Positions 1 through 9,253 are shown, counted from the stretch's first letter. The stretch: DNA of 28,307 bases from Polysphondylium violaceum (GCA_000277445.1 AJWJ01000294.1:1-28307); one strand, 5' to 3'. The notes: generated by a model not told the origin, from the sequence alone. Program-made: numbers and translations.

Positions 1-2
1 GG

Positions 3-137
3 ATAATCCAGATATCAGATCTGTTATTAAGAGATATTGAATTATTTCCAAAAACGGTAATGCGTTTTGCATTACAATCATATATATTGTATTATAGATG
101 GAGGAGGTTTGCCTATCTTACAAGATATCTAATATGA
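3..137 (+). CDS. Possible C-terminal end of a gene truncated by the window edge
   Basis: A reading frame is open from base 3 to a TGA at 135-137 and gives 44 residues with a mixed, protein-like composition ending in a basic and aromatic stretch (YYRWRRFAYLTRYLI). The other forward frames close early. It may be the last exon of a gene that starts left of the window. It is too short for me to recognise a family, and an open frame of this length can arise by chance in AT-rich DNA. Confidence 0.3.
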   Translation: MIQISDLLLRDIELFPKTVMRFALQSYILYYRWRRFAYLTRYLI

Positions 138-178
138 TAATATGTGTATGTTTACAATGGGTGAATAAAAACGAATAA

Positions 179-1104
179 ATGTTTATTTTTATAAATTTAA
201 AGTTTTTATGTTTTGAAAATCATTCCAAATAATGCGCAAAGATTAACGTGAGGATTTCCATCCATTACATCAGTGGAGAGACTCTTTGCTCTATAGAAAG
301 ACCAATTCTTCTTTCCTTCATGCAAATCCGAGAAGGACATCCCACCTGAACTGAGAAAGGGACCACTTGCCACTCTAGAGTAAAGCACAATAACCTCGAC
401 CTGGTGCACAGAATGTTGTACTCGCACGCTCGTTCCTGCCAGTTCTTTATCTGCTCACATCATATTCACTAGGTGCGCCGTTGATCCCGAACTGATCGAT
501 GTAGGCTTGGAGTACCAGAGGCCTATTCGACGATCCTCATCGAGGGTGGCAGACTCGCTGGGCTCGCACTTATCAACAAGAACACCTCGATGCCTATCTA
601 TTCGCTCCTCAAACCTATGAACGTTTTAGTCAGAATGAAACTCTTCTCGAACAGCAAAGCTAAGTTAAAGACATCTGACGACCCTCCTCGGATACCTCCG
701 GCTACTACCTCACCAGCAGCAGACACAGCCCCAGCCACGGCCACTGATAATCCCTCGGTGACAACCACACCAGCCATTGGCTCCACTGCCACATCCACTA
801 CTACTACTTCGAAAACTCACACTAGTTCTAACTTCCTTCCAGTGAATAAAATCGTTAAATATTGGTGAACAGTATACATTCGATTTGTAACATACTTGGT
901 GTCGTTTCACATTTAATGTTCCAGCTCGCAAAATGATTGTGAACGAAATTCGAACATGTCTAAAATTAGCTTTTATGATATGTATCATTTCAGTGAAAAA
1001 TGCTCTATGCAGTGTATACGCGGGACACCAAAATAATATAATGTTTATTTTTGATGTTTTTATGTTTTCGATAATCATGCCAAAATAATGTACAATGATT
1101 TAAC
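179..1104. mobile_element. GC-rich relic between two diverged direct repeats, probably an old mobile element
   Basis: Bases of about 430-870 are much richer in G+C than the surrounding DNA. They are bounded by two similar segments in the same orientation, 179-246 and 1041-1104, which share ATGTTTATTTTT, then GTTTTTATGTTTT, then an ATCATnCCAAA-like block and GATT(T)AAC. The interior holds only short open stretches, including a Thr/Pro/Ala-rich one on the plus strand. Repeats at the ends around foreign-looking composition suggest a degraded element, possibly of LTR type. It looks old and broken, and I could not assign a family. A fragment of horizontally acquired DNA is the alternative. Confidence 0.35.
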
Positions 1105-1549
1105 TATTTTATTGTTCAATTGTCAATAAAATTCCAAAAAATGGTAAAAGGTTTCTTACCTCCTAAGGAAAATTCTTATCAAAAATAAAAAAAAATTGTG
1201 TTTGTAGGGGTGAAAAAAAAACAGTTAACAAAATAAAATATTTAATTGTGTGATGATATTTTTCTTAACACAAAACCAAGTTATGCTTTGGAGAAATATC
1301 TAATTGAACTAAATTTTACTTTATTTCATGACAAGCATGTGTAAATCTAATGTAAGATGGTTATCATCTAATTCAGAGATTGGTCACTTTTTATAAGTAA
1401 TATTGAAATAATTAAAAATTTGCTTTGCTTTTGTCCAAGACTCATCAGACTATTTAGAAGTTAATAAAAGATTAATATCTGTTCAAAATATTAAACAACA
1501 ACTACAAAAAAAACAAAAACAAAAACAAAAACAAAACCAACTTGACTTG
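1105..1549. other. AT-rich spacer with an AAAAAC tandem run
   Basis: No gene is visible. The stretch contains A-rich tracts and a short tandem run of AAAAAC units at about 1506-1536 that ends just ahead of a small ORF at 1550. Confidence 0.5.
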
Positions 1550-1699
1550 ATGGGTGTACTATCATTTCTGATATCATTCACAAATCTCAACTCTTTTTGT
1601 CCTGAATATAATTTGTCAAAAAGTCAGTTAAACAGTGAAAAGACAGCAGTAGCCAAAGATTCCTATATTATAGATCGAAAACATGATTTTAAGAATTAA
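1550..1699 (+). CDS. Small ORF of 49 codons, status uncertain
   Basis: ATG at 1550, TAA at 1697-1699. The product begins MGVLSFLISFTNL and continues as a mixed, mostly hydrophilic peptide with one cysteine. It lacks the low-complexity bias (poly-Asn, poly-Ile, poly-Phe) that chance frames show elsewhere in this window. The AAAAAC run just upstream resembles the A-rich leaders that precede many dictyostelid start codons. I do not recognise the sequence. It could be a small gene, the first exon of a longer one, or chance. Confidence 0.3.
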   Translation: MGVLSFLISFTNLNSFCPEYNLSKSQLNSEKTAVAKDSYIIDRKHDFKN

Positions 1700-2407
1700 G
1701 AAAGTATTGTCAATTGTGAAGAGTGTTTCAATAGTTTAGTATTCCAATGGAATGGGTAAACAGTATTCTGTGATATAGGCTGTCAGTTACATTAAAGGAT
1801 AATGGAGTGAGTAGTTAGGGAGTTTTATTCGTGATCGAGATAGTGCAGAAATGAAATAACTACCCGAATAGAAGTAGTATAACATATAATAGGATTCAAT
1901 TACCCTCTAAAAATTCTTGCAGATATAAGAGATCAGTTCAGTAATATGGGTAAACATAACAGTTTTAGTTATGAATAAATATATATTTATGTCACTTTAA
2001 ATATTTGATAGGAATTTCACTTATGTAACTTTTGATGAACACCAATAATTCTATTTTCTGTTTCGTGAATAGATCGATATCTCTTTTAAATAAATTTTAT
2101 AAGTGAATATTAAAATCTAGAGATAATGATATTTTGTTCAAACAAAACTGATATCAGTTTTATCAAACACGAACCTAATTAACCACAAAAAAGCGAGTTA
2201 ATAATAATTCCCCCCTCCCTTTTATCCAAAGATTTTTCAAATTGGGGTGTCAAAAGATATACCCCATTTTTGATTAAAGAAAAAAAAAGCAGCAGTCTAA
2301 AGTCGTTCATCCACCTTAAAAGTTTTAGACAATTTTTAATTTAAAAAAACCAAATCATTATAAATTAAAAAGAATGATAATATTTTTCTATATTAAAGAA
2401 AAAAAAA
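1700..2407. other. Spacer and upstream region of the terpene synthase gene
   Basis: There is no further coding evidence. It carries an 18-bp perfect palindrome at 2144-2161, a C-rich patch at about 2210-2220, a small inverted pair (GGGG at about 2244 with CCCC at about 2262), a TATAAA at about 2358 and an oligo-A run ending at the start codon. These fit a promoter for the gene at 2408. Confidence 0.45.
2144..2161. promoter_or_regulatory. 18-bp perfect palindrome upstream of the terpene synthase
   Basis: AAAACTGATATCAGTTTT is identical to its reverse complement. It lies about 250 bp before the start codon at 2408. A dimeric transcription-factor site is possible, but I know of no factor that matches. 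Confidence 0.35.
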
Positions 2408-3352
2408 ATGGAGTTATGGAACATTAAAATCGACAATCAGATATTTAGAATTCCGCAGTTAAAATCGAATTTTCCATTGGTTTTTAATGAACATGTTGAT
2501 TCTGTTGTGGAAGAGGTAAGAGTGTGGTTAAAAGAAATTAATATTTTTCCATCAAAAGAATTGGGTGAAAAATATATAAAAGGAAATTGCCAATGGCTAT
2601 CTTCGTCGTGGTGTGCATTTTTTAATAGACAAGATACAATAGAATTTATAAAACTGGTAGATCTTATGATAATAGTTGATGATCTTTGGATAGAAACTGG
2701 GGTTTATACTAAAAAAGAAATAGATACCCTTTTTGACCCAAAATCAAATCAAAACAGAATAGGAAAAGAAATTACAAAAATATATGATTATTTTAAAAAC
2801 AGATCTAAAAGGGAAATAATAGACCTTCATTTATTTGAAATGAAAAATTACATATTTTCCACCATAGTAAACGAATCTAAATTCAATGGGCATTTATCAT
2901 TTCAAGAATATTTTCAACTTAGATCTCAAGATATTGCATTAAAAGCCACATTTACAAGTTGTCTACTTTCTGGTGAAGTTAACTTTCCAATAGAATTATT
3001 AGAAACAGCTTTATTCCAAAAATTTTTTGAAATTATAGCTGTACCTTTTTCTCTAATCAATGATATCTACTCTTTTAAAAAGGAATGTAAAATGAATGAC
3101 TTTAAAAACTATGTAAAGATTTTGGTTTTTCAAAATGGAAATAATTTTCAACTAGCATTGGATAAGGCAGAAGAAATTTATACAGAATATCTTGAGAAAT
3201 ATCAAGATATATGCCAAGAAATTCTTGCCAACTATCCTAATGATGAAGCAGTCTCTTTTTTTATTTTGAATAGCAACATTATAATATCCTCTGGAATATA
3301 TTTTTTCTCAACTCTTGCTCGCTATGATGACACCCATTGTGATGATTCCTAA
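2408..3352 (+). CDS. Terpene synthase (class I terpene cyclase), dictyostelid type
   Basis: Single exon, 314 aa. It should use Mg2+ to ionise a prenyl diphosphate (GPP, FPP or GGPP) and cyclise it to a volatile terpene. All motifs of class I microbial-type terpene synthases are visible: the Asp-rich DDLWIE at residues 91-96, the NSE triad NDIYSFKKE at 218-226 (N218, S222, E226), the diphosphate-sensing Arg172 exactly 46 residues before the NSE Asn, and the Arg305-Tyr306 pair near the C-terminus. The length is normal for the family, there is no signal peptide, and the reading frame is intact, so the enzyme is probably active. The start follows an oligo-A run with TATAAA about 50 bp upstream. 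In dictyostelids such genes form families expressed during development. Product and chain-length preference cannot be read from the sequence. Confidence 0.95.
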   Translation: MELWNIKIDNQIFRIPQLKSNFPLVFNEHVDSVVEEVRVWLKEINIFPSKELGEKYIKGNCQWLSSSWCAFFNRQDTIEFIKLVDLMIIVDDLWIETGVYTKKEIDTLFDPKSNQNRIGKEITKIYDYFKNRSKREIIDLHLFEMKNYIFSTIVNESKFNGHLSFQEYFQLRSQDIALKATFTSCLLSGEVNFPIELLETALFQKFFEIIAVPFSLINDIYSFKKECKMNDFKNYVKILVFQNGNNFQLALDKAEEIYTEYLEKYQDICQEILANYPNDEAVSFFILNSNIIISSGIYFFSTLARYDDTHCDDS

Positions 3353-4563
3353 GGGAATGAATATATTTTACATTTATTACTTGTTAAAGATTTTAATTCT
3401 TCAATTTGATTCACAAGTAAAGGTCTAATTGTTAAAGATTCCAATGTAGTATTGTTATCCAAAATTTGTTTTAAAACAGTATTATTTATAAACTTAAATT
3501 CCAATAAAGCCTTTTTAATGCATTTGTTATTTGAAAAGATATCTATGAAATCTTGAATAAATTGTTGACACGGCTCAGTATAATGTACACCAGATAGTTG
3601 ATACATATATAATTCAGTAATTACACTATTGCATTTAAGTAACTCTATCGATTTCTCCCAAATACTTTTTGCATATACCGTTGGTAATCTATTTTGAAAT
3701 TGATCTTCACTAATTCTATTGTCTTTTTCTAACTCTAAGTAATAATCTAAATTCTCTATGGGAGGCTGAGAATAAAGTTCATTTATCAACTTTATATCCA
3801 ATGAAAATTTAAATGATGTTAAATTTGGTGATTGAATAAAATGATAGAGTGAAAATAGAGGAATGAAATCATTTTCAATTCTAATACTTTGATAATGTTG
3901 ATTATGCTTTGAAATAGTATGATAGAATTCTAAATGCTTGAATCCTGAATTCTCTGGAATAATTGTAATATTCCTAGGACAGAGTTTTAGTATTAGAGTC
4001 GATATCCAATTAAAATTATCATTTGTTTTTCTACTGTTGTATATAAATTGAAACCAAGTGAGGGTAAAGGTAAACTCTACCTTTTTCAACCATTTTTCAT
4101 CACATAAAACTTTTCCATTTTTTGGGGGATAGATATCCAATTTGATATCAATCTTTTGAGCTGGATTTGTTGTTGAATGAGTATTTAATTCATTTAGCAA
4201 AGATAACAGGGATAGATCTTTATCATTATCTAGTACTATAATATCTAATCTTTCTAATGAAGTATAATATCTGTTTAAATTCGATACAAGATTCTTGTCA
4301 AACAACTTTAAAGGTATCTTTAATGATTTAATAAACTCCTTTCTATGAAGCAGTCTATAATTACAATAGATTGCAGAGTCTCTATCTTTTTTCTTGTGAA
4401 ATTCATCTTTTGAGGGTGATAATAGTTTTGATAGGTAATTAAACCATCTCCAACACACCAGAGATAGATCTCTAACTAAACTTGACCTAACACTATATAT
4501 AAGCTTACTTTGTATATCCAATACTGATTGTTGAAAAATAAATGGCATCTCTTTATTACTCAT
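3349..4563 (-). CDS. F-box-like protein, dictyostelid-specific type
   Basis: Uninterrupted frame of 404 aa from the first ATG at 4563. The frame stays open a little further up to 4614 but has no ATG there. Residues of about 7-48 resemble a weak F-box: IFQQS, IQSKLIYSV, then DLSLVCWRWFNYL, which matches the usual 'dL..lVCkrW' C-terminal half. The rest shows leucine-rich segments without regular repeats (for example LERLDIIVL, LKHLEFYHTI and, at the end, LESLTIRPL), as in the many divergent F-box/LRR-like proteins of social amoebae. If the F-box is real, it would recruit substrates to an SCF ubiquitin ligase through Skp1. Its stop codon overlaps that of the convergent terpene synthase by 4 bases. 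The function is inferred from a short, weak motif. Confidence 0.7.
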   Translation of the reverse strand: MSNKEMPFIFQQSVLDIQSKLIYSVRSSLVRDLSLVCWRWFNYLSKLLSPSKDEFHKKKDRDSAIYCNYRLLHRKEFIKSLKIPLKLFDKNLVSNLNRYYTSLERLDIIVLDNDKDLSLLSLLNELNTHSTTNPAQKIDIKLDIYPPKNGKVLCDEKWLKKVEFTFTLTWFQFIYNSRKTNDNFNWISTLILKLCPRNITIIPENSGFKHLEFYHTISKHNQHYQSIRIENDFIPLFSLYHFIQSPNLTSFKFSLDIKLINELYSQPPIENLDYYLELEKDNRISEDQFQNRLPTVYAKSIWEKSIELLKCNSVITELYMYQLSGVHYTEPCQQFIQDFIDIFSNNKCIKKALLEFKFINNTVLKQILDNNTTLESLTIRPLLVNQIEELKSLTSNKCKIYSFP

Positions 4564-5206
4564 TTCTCTTTCCAAAGCAACACTTGTGTTTGTGTAATCT
4601 TTTGAAAAAATCAAGATTTTGTTTTTTTTTTTTGTATGCCCATTCAGACAAAGAGTAAAAAAACACAGATTATAATAAATTGAATTTTATCTTGATCAAC
4701 TACTCTCCTTTATTATCATATCCTATTATTAAATCGAAAAAAAAGATATGTTAAAGTTTTGTTTTCTTTTGAAAAGATCTATATTTGATGAAAAATTATT
4801 ATAAACAAAAAAAAGGAAAAAAAAAAGAGGAAAAAAAAAATTCTTTGGTAATCAAGAGTGAGGTCCTCTGTGAAATGTGGTCACCTATCAAAAAAAAATC
4901 TGAATGTAATTTATTTTTTTACAAGATATCGAAATGATATCTTTGCCGATTATTGTAATCCCAGAGTACTTTTCTTTTGTTATGATAACTTCGATTGAAT
5001 TGAAGATTAAAAAACTAATTGTGGTATTACTTATCAGAGAAAATCGATTTTTATTTGAACAAAGACCCTTGTCGATTTAATTTTCTTTTTTCAATTTGAA
5101 AAATTATGTTTTCCACCTCAAATCATAAAGAAAGGAGAGAATAAAAAGGTTTTAGAATAGAGGACAAATCTTCCAATTTTTAACACAATTAATAACTTTT
5201 CCATTC
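4564..5206. other. Divergent intergenic region
   Basis: The spacer between the F-box-like gene (-) and the saposin-like gene (+) is full of A and T runs. It carries a perfect 8-bp inverted repeat with a 5-nt loop at 4923-4943 (AAGATATC/GATATCTT). I see no RNA gene. Confidence 0.5.
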
Positions 5207-5356
5207 ATGTATCTTACTGGCTTGTATCATTTAAACACTGTAACCACCACCACTACTAGTACGATTACAACAAAGATAATCTCTTTAGATTCTATTATTA
5301 CAATCACTACAACCACTTCCACCACCACAGTTTCCTCTATTTATTATATTTTATAA
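5207..5356 (+). CDS. Upstream ORF (49 codons) ending 4 bases before the secreted-protein start
   Basis: ATG at 5207, TAA at 5354-5356. The peptide is rich in Thr and Ile and encoded by repetitive ACC/ACT/ATT codons, so it may be non-functional. Its stop sits 4 nt before the ATG at 5361. If the transcript starts upstream of 5207, it would act as an upstream ORF affecting translation of the secreted protein. It may equally be untranscribed promoter DNA. Confidence 0.2.
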   Translation: MYLTGLYHLNTVTTTTTSTITTKIISLDSIITITTTTSTTTVSSIYYIL

Positions 5357-5360
5357 TCAT

Positions 5361-5723
5361 ATGTATTCAACTCAATTTTCTATAATAATAACTTTGGTAT
5401 TGCTATTGATTGTAAACACACACTCAATCAATGGCATGACTATAACGGACTCAATGTTGACCGTTGAAAAAATAAGAGATTATTTTGAAATGTGCAATTT
5501 CTTGGTACCAAAGTATATTTACCTCTTTAAAAACAATGAGCAATTGACAATTACCAAACAAATAGACCATTTTTGTGAAGAAGAGTTTGTGTCTTATGAA
5601 AAGCTGCTCTGTAAAATTTTAATTTCTAACAAAGATATTCTAAAGATGGTCAGAGAGACTCCCTCGCCAAATATTTGTTTTGATGGTCATTATTTACCAA
5701 TCTCTGTTCACGCTCTATTCTAA
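5361..5723 (+). CDS. Small secreted saposin-like protein
   Basis: Single exon, 120 aa. Residues of about 5-22 are a strong signal peptide core (FSIIITLVLLLIV), with cleavage likely near residues 22-25, so the mature protein of about 95 aa is secreted or lysosomal. The mature part is helical and has four cysteines, C45, C72, C84 and C106. Their spacing (26, 11 and 21 residues between) and the SPNIC context of the last match cysteines 2, 3, 4 and 5 of the saposin-B fold. Cysteines 1 and 6, which pair with each other in normal saposins, are both absent. Known relatives act in lipid binding or as amoebapore-like membrane-permeabilising proteins in phagosomes. The family assignment is my inference from spacing. 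The gene itself looks sound. Confidence 0.6.
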   Translation: MYSTQFSIIITLVLLLIVNTHSINGMTITDSMLTVEKIRDYFEMCNFLVPKYIYLFKNNEQLTITKQIDHFCEEEFVSYEKLLCKILISNKDILKMVRETPSPNICFDGHYLPISVHALF

Positions 5724-6014
5724 TTTTTCAAAGTTGACTTCTTCAGCTCACTATTGTACGATAGAAACCATTCTTCAAAACACTTGACTCGGTGGTTCTC
5801 TTTTCTCTTATTTATTATTTCTATTTATCGATTGTACATATTCAATACTAAAGCTTTCATTGTCAATAAATGAAAATAAATTATATTTTTAAAAAATTAT
5901 TTAAAAAAGTTTTCGTTTTTTTGAATTAGCGATTCTTTCGTTTTTTTTTTTTTTTTAAAATAGTGATTTGATTATCTTTTTGCAAGATATATACAGGTAG
6001 ATTTAATAATAGAA

Positions 6015-7664
6015 ATGCAAAAAAAGACAGCCACATCAAAAAAGAGAACAACCAAGGTTGTTGCAGCATCTGCAGAAAAGAATCAAGTCGACGAAATGGA
6101 GAGTATTTTAAAGAATGATATTATAAAACAAGATGACGACGAACAAGATACTCCCATTGTCAAAGATACCAAAGTATCTAAAAAATCAAAACCAAACCCT
6201 GTAAATATCAACCAAGAAGAACAAGAAGAAATTCAAGAACAAGAAGAACAAATTGAAGAACAAGAACAAGAACAAGAAGAAGAACAAGAGGAAAATAATG
6301 GCGCTGCTTGGAAAGATGAGGATGATGATCAAGAGGAAAATATAGAACAAAGTTCAACTTCTTTAAATGTGTAAGAAAAGTTTATAATGATATGATAGAT
6401 ATATATTTGGACAAAACATTGTGATATTAATCTATCATACATACTATATAGTGTACCCAATTGGGCTAAAATTGAAGAAAAAGACGAAAAACAACAAGAA
6501 GAAGACAATGAAAACATAATATTCCAAAGCAATATTAAACTTACAAAAGATGCATATTTAAGACCAAATCGTTTAAGATATAGTCCAAAATACAATACTA
6601 AATTACATCGTGTATGTAACCATTATCATCATCGTCAATACTTGTTGTGTTGTAAATACTAATAATAATAATCAATATAGGGAGAAATTACATCACTAAA
6701 CTATCATGAAAATGATCAACTAATGTTATCTACTAGTGTTGATGGTACATTTAAAGTATCAGCAGTTGCAGATCAACTCAAAAATGCACTTCATACAGCT
6801 AAATTTAAAGGATTTTCATTGACAGGTTCTGATTTTATTCCACAATCTGATGATGTACTTTTATTTGGAAACAGAGAATTTTATTATACATTTGATTTAC
6901 AAACTGAAAAATCACAAAAACATTCATTAAGAAGTAATACCATTCTATCTAATTATATTGTCATACATACATACTAGCATACTAACAATAATACTACTAC
7001 TACTATCATTTAAATAGATGGAAAGAATACTTTACAAAAATATGCAATGTCTAAAGATTACTATTGTATTAGTGACTCTACTGGCAGAGTGTCAATGATT
7101 AGCAACAAATCCAAATCTATAGTGAACGAATTTAAATTACCATCGAGCGATATTACATCAATGACATTTTCCAACGATGGCGATATATTGTTTGTCGCCT
7201 GCGAAGGTATGATCCACTGCTTCAATACCACCACCATGAGCATTCAACACAAATTTAAAGATTTTGGAAACTTTTCCAAGACAGGTACCAACAGCATGAC
7301 CGTGTCCTCCAACGGACACTATTTTGCCACAGGATCCGAGTCTGGTATTGTCAACAGCTACGAGTACAGCAGTGTGTTAAACAAGACCGAACCCACTCCA
7401 TTGAAGACCATCGAATCCGTTGTTGTGCCCGTATCGCAAATCAAGTTCCACCCCAACAACGAGTTACTCTCTATCCACTCCAAGTATGCCAGCGATGTAT
7501 TAAAGTTGGTCCACTATCCCACACACTCTGTCTATCAAAATGTAAACACTAAAAACTTTGGTAAAATATGTGCCATGGACTTTTCTCTTGACGGCAAACA
7601 CTTTACAATCGCAAACACTGGTGGCGTGGTCAGCACCTTTAATTTAGAACATTACCAAAAATAA
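6015..7664 (+). CDS. utp18: Utp18 (WDR50), U3 snoRNP / small-subunit processome WD40 protein
   Basis: Four exons: 6015-6370, 6452-6611, 6681-6933 and 7018-7664. They have GT-AG introns and consistent phase, and encode 471 aa. Utp18 is part of the UTP-B subcomplex of the nucleolar small-subunit processome and is needed for 18S rRNA maturation. The N-terminus is basic, then very acidic and Gln/Glu-rich (to about residue 110). It contains AAWKDEDDD, matching the conserved 'pAWvDEDDe' segment, and then VPNWAKIE. From about residue 172 come WD40-type repeats, including GEITSLNYHENDQLMLSTSVDGT, SDITSMTFSNDG, NSMTVSSNGHYFATGSESG and KICAMDFSLDGKHF. The text NGHYFATGSESGIVN is typical of this family. 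It is slightly shorter than animal and yeast homologues. AATAAA signals lie at 7664-7673. The last exon is richer in GC than the first three. Confidence 0.92.
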
Positions 7665-7673
7665 ATAAATAAA
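7664..7673 (+). terminator. Polyadenylation signals of utp18
   Basis: Two overlapping AATAAA hexamers lie immediately at and after the stop codon of the Utp18 gene. Confidence 0.5.
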
Positions 7674-9004
7674 ATTCATTCATATATATTTGTGTGTTAT
7701 CCTATTGAAGTAGTGTGGTAGCTTAGTGGGAGTGTAGTAGTTTCCTCTATCAATATGTTGAAATCTAACCAAGATTCCTCAATGGAGTGATACCACAATC
7801 ATATCACATTTATCCACCACTAAATTCCTTATACCAAATTAATACTTTTTGTATAAACTTAATCTATACTGCTTTTAAAAGCAATCTCATTTAATCAATA
7901 TATTTCCTTTTTAAGTGGTATTTTACAATTTTAAATTGTTGTTTAAAACAATGGTAGTGGTTGAGAGAGTACCCCCTCCCTCATCTTTTTCAATTTAGTA
8001 AGTTTATTGTCAAAAAACTATTTAAGAAAATTGGTTGCGAGGGGTGATGCTATAATGATATAAAATCATATGTCGCTTAAAACCTCCCACCACACACATT
8101 TTAAATCTATTTATAGAGATTAAAATGATTGTTGTCATAGTTGGTGTGTGAAGAAAAAGAAAGAATAAGAAAAAAAAAAAAAAAAAAAAAAAAACATTAC
8201 TCCTCTATTTTGTCCAACCAAATCAATAATCGCGATTGTATGGATAGTAGGATAATGATTATTTATTTATTTTTTTCATGAATTTCCAATTTTATTCTGT
8301 TGTTGAACATTGTGTTTTTGAAATACCAAATTTTAAAAATAAAAAACACTCTTTTTTATCCTACAATATAGAGAGTGATGGATGAATTGAATTCAACAAT
8401 GAAAAATGTGTGTGTGGGTAAAAACTCAACACTCACACTGTCACCCATTTCGTTCTCTTTTATTTCACCTCACTCACCACCCCACACACTCACCACACAT
8501 CCTATCAAAATAAAAAAGGATAAAATCTATTCTACTTTTTTCATATTTGTTTTCCTTCTTTGCCCATATATTTGGTGAGTATCCCAATTTCAAAAAACAA
8601 ATTTAAATTCTCAACAGCTAATTATTTTACCTCTCCGCAAACAACAATAACAACAGAACAATAACCCTCACAACAATAGCAACAATACATATCTATATCA
8701 CACACACCACCCACACATTCATTTTGTTTTACTTTGCTTTGCTTTGACAATAGACTAAACCCAATTACATTTTACTATTAATAAAATTTTTATTATTATC
8801 ATAAATCTTTTGCTGCTGCGTTCATTCATTATTAATACAATCATTTTGTTGAACAACAGTTGTATTTTTGGCAAAGAGTGTTTTTGCCATCATAATTCCC
8901 AACCTCATCCCATCACAACGTATGCACGTATGTACATTGATACATTGATACAACAAACTCTATAGGTATTTATTTTTTAGATTTATCAATATCTTCCTTA
9001 TTCG
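7674..9004. other. Gene-poor AT-rich region, part 1
   Basis: No convincing gene. It contains a 28-nt A run at about 8167-8194, C-rich patches at about 7970 and 8088, and CA-rich tracts at about 8460-8490 and 8699-8715. The open frames here are low-complexity Ser/Thr/Pro or Phe-rich and look like chance. It is probably the 3' flank of utp18 plus distal regulatory DNA. Confidence 0.5.
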
Positions 9005-9024
9005 GTGTTGGCGCGCTGCGTGCT
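9005..9024. promoter_or_regulatory. CpG-rich spot with an E2F-like core
   Basis: An isolated GC-rich block, GTGTTGGCGCGCTGCGTG with its flanks, in DNA that is otherwise mostly A and T. It includes TTGGCGCG at 9008-9015, close to the E2F consensus TTTSSCGC. A long T run and a possible exon follow at 9140, so this could be a promoter element. The evidence is composition and motif only. Confidence 0.3.
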
Positions 9025-9139
9025 TGCAGGATTCTGATTAATTTTTTTTGATTTTTGCAAAAAAATATTAATATTATTTTTTTTTTATATTTTTTTTTTT
9101 TGATAAATTTTTATCGCGTTGGAAAAACGAAAATCGCTC

Positions 9140-9253
9140 ATGGTTTGGTCAGGTGTCATTCGTTCTAATACACATCATTTTCGAATTATTCTTTTGATTT
9201 CAGAAAAAGAACTCATAAATATAGATAATAATAGAGTAGAATATTACAATCAG
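9140..9253 (+). CDS. Possible first exon of an unrecognised transcript
   Basis: ATG at 9140 opens 38 codons of non-repetitive peptide (MVWSGVIRSNTHHFRIILL, ending EYYNQ). The stretch runs straight into a consensus splice donor, CAG|GTAAGA, at 9254. It follows a long T run and the CpG-rich spot at 9005, an arrangement like a dictyostelid gene start. I found no matching second exon. A good acceptor, TTCCTATAG, ends at 11446 upstream of the kinase, but joining to it gives an early stop, so it would only be a leader exon. It could also be a small gene of which I see one exon, or chance. Confidence 0.25.

Noticed and set aside
710-1078. 122-codon minus-strand frame
   Set aside because: It overlaps the GC-rich relic and one flanking repeat, is rich in Gly/Cys/Ser at one end, and has no gene-like start context or domain.
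4564-4614. 17-codon N-terminal extension of the F-box-like protein
   Set aside because: The frame is open but begins with TTG; the first ATG is at 4563 and has an A-rich context.
7719-7775. tRNA-like A box (TAGCTTAGTGG) with a B-box-like GTTGAAATC downstream
   Set aside because: The B box has a mismatch at a key position and the flanks cannot form an acceptor stem, so no tRNA can be folded.
8375-8578. 67-codon plus-strand frame rich in Ser, Thr, Pro and His
   Set aside because: It comes mostly from CA-rich simple sequence and shows no domain, leader or splice context.
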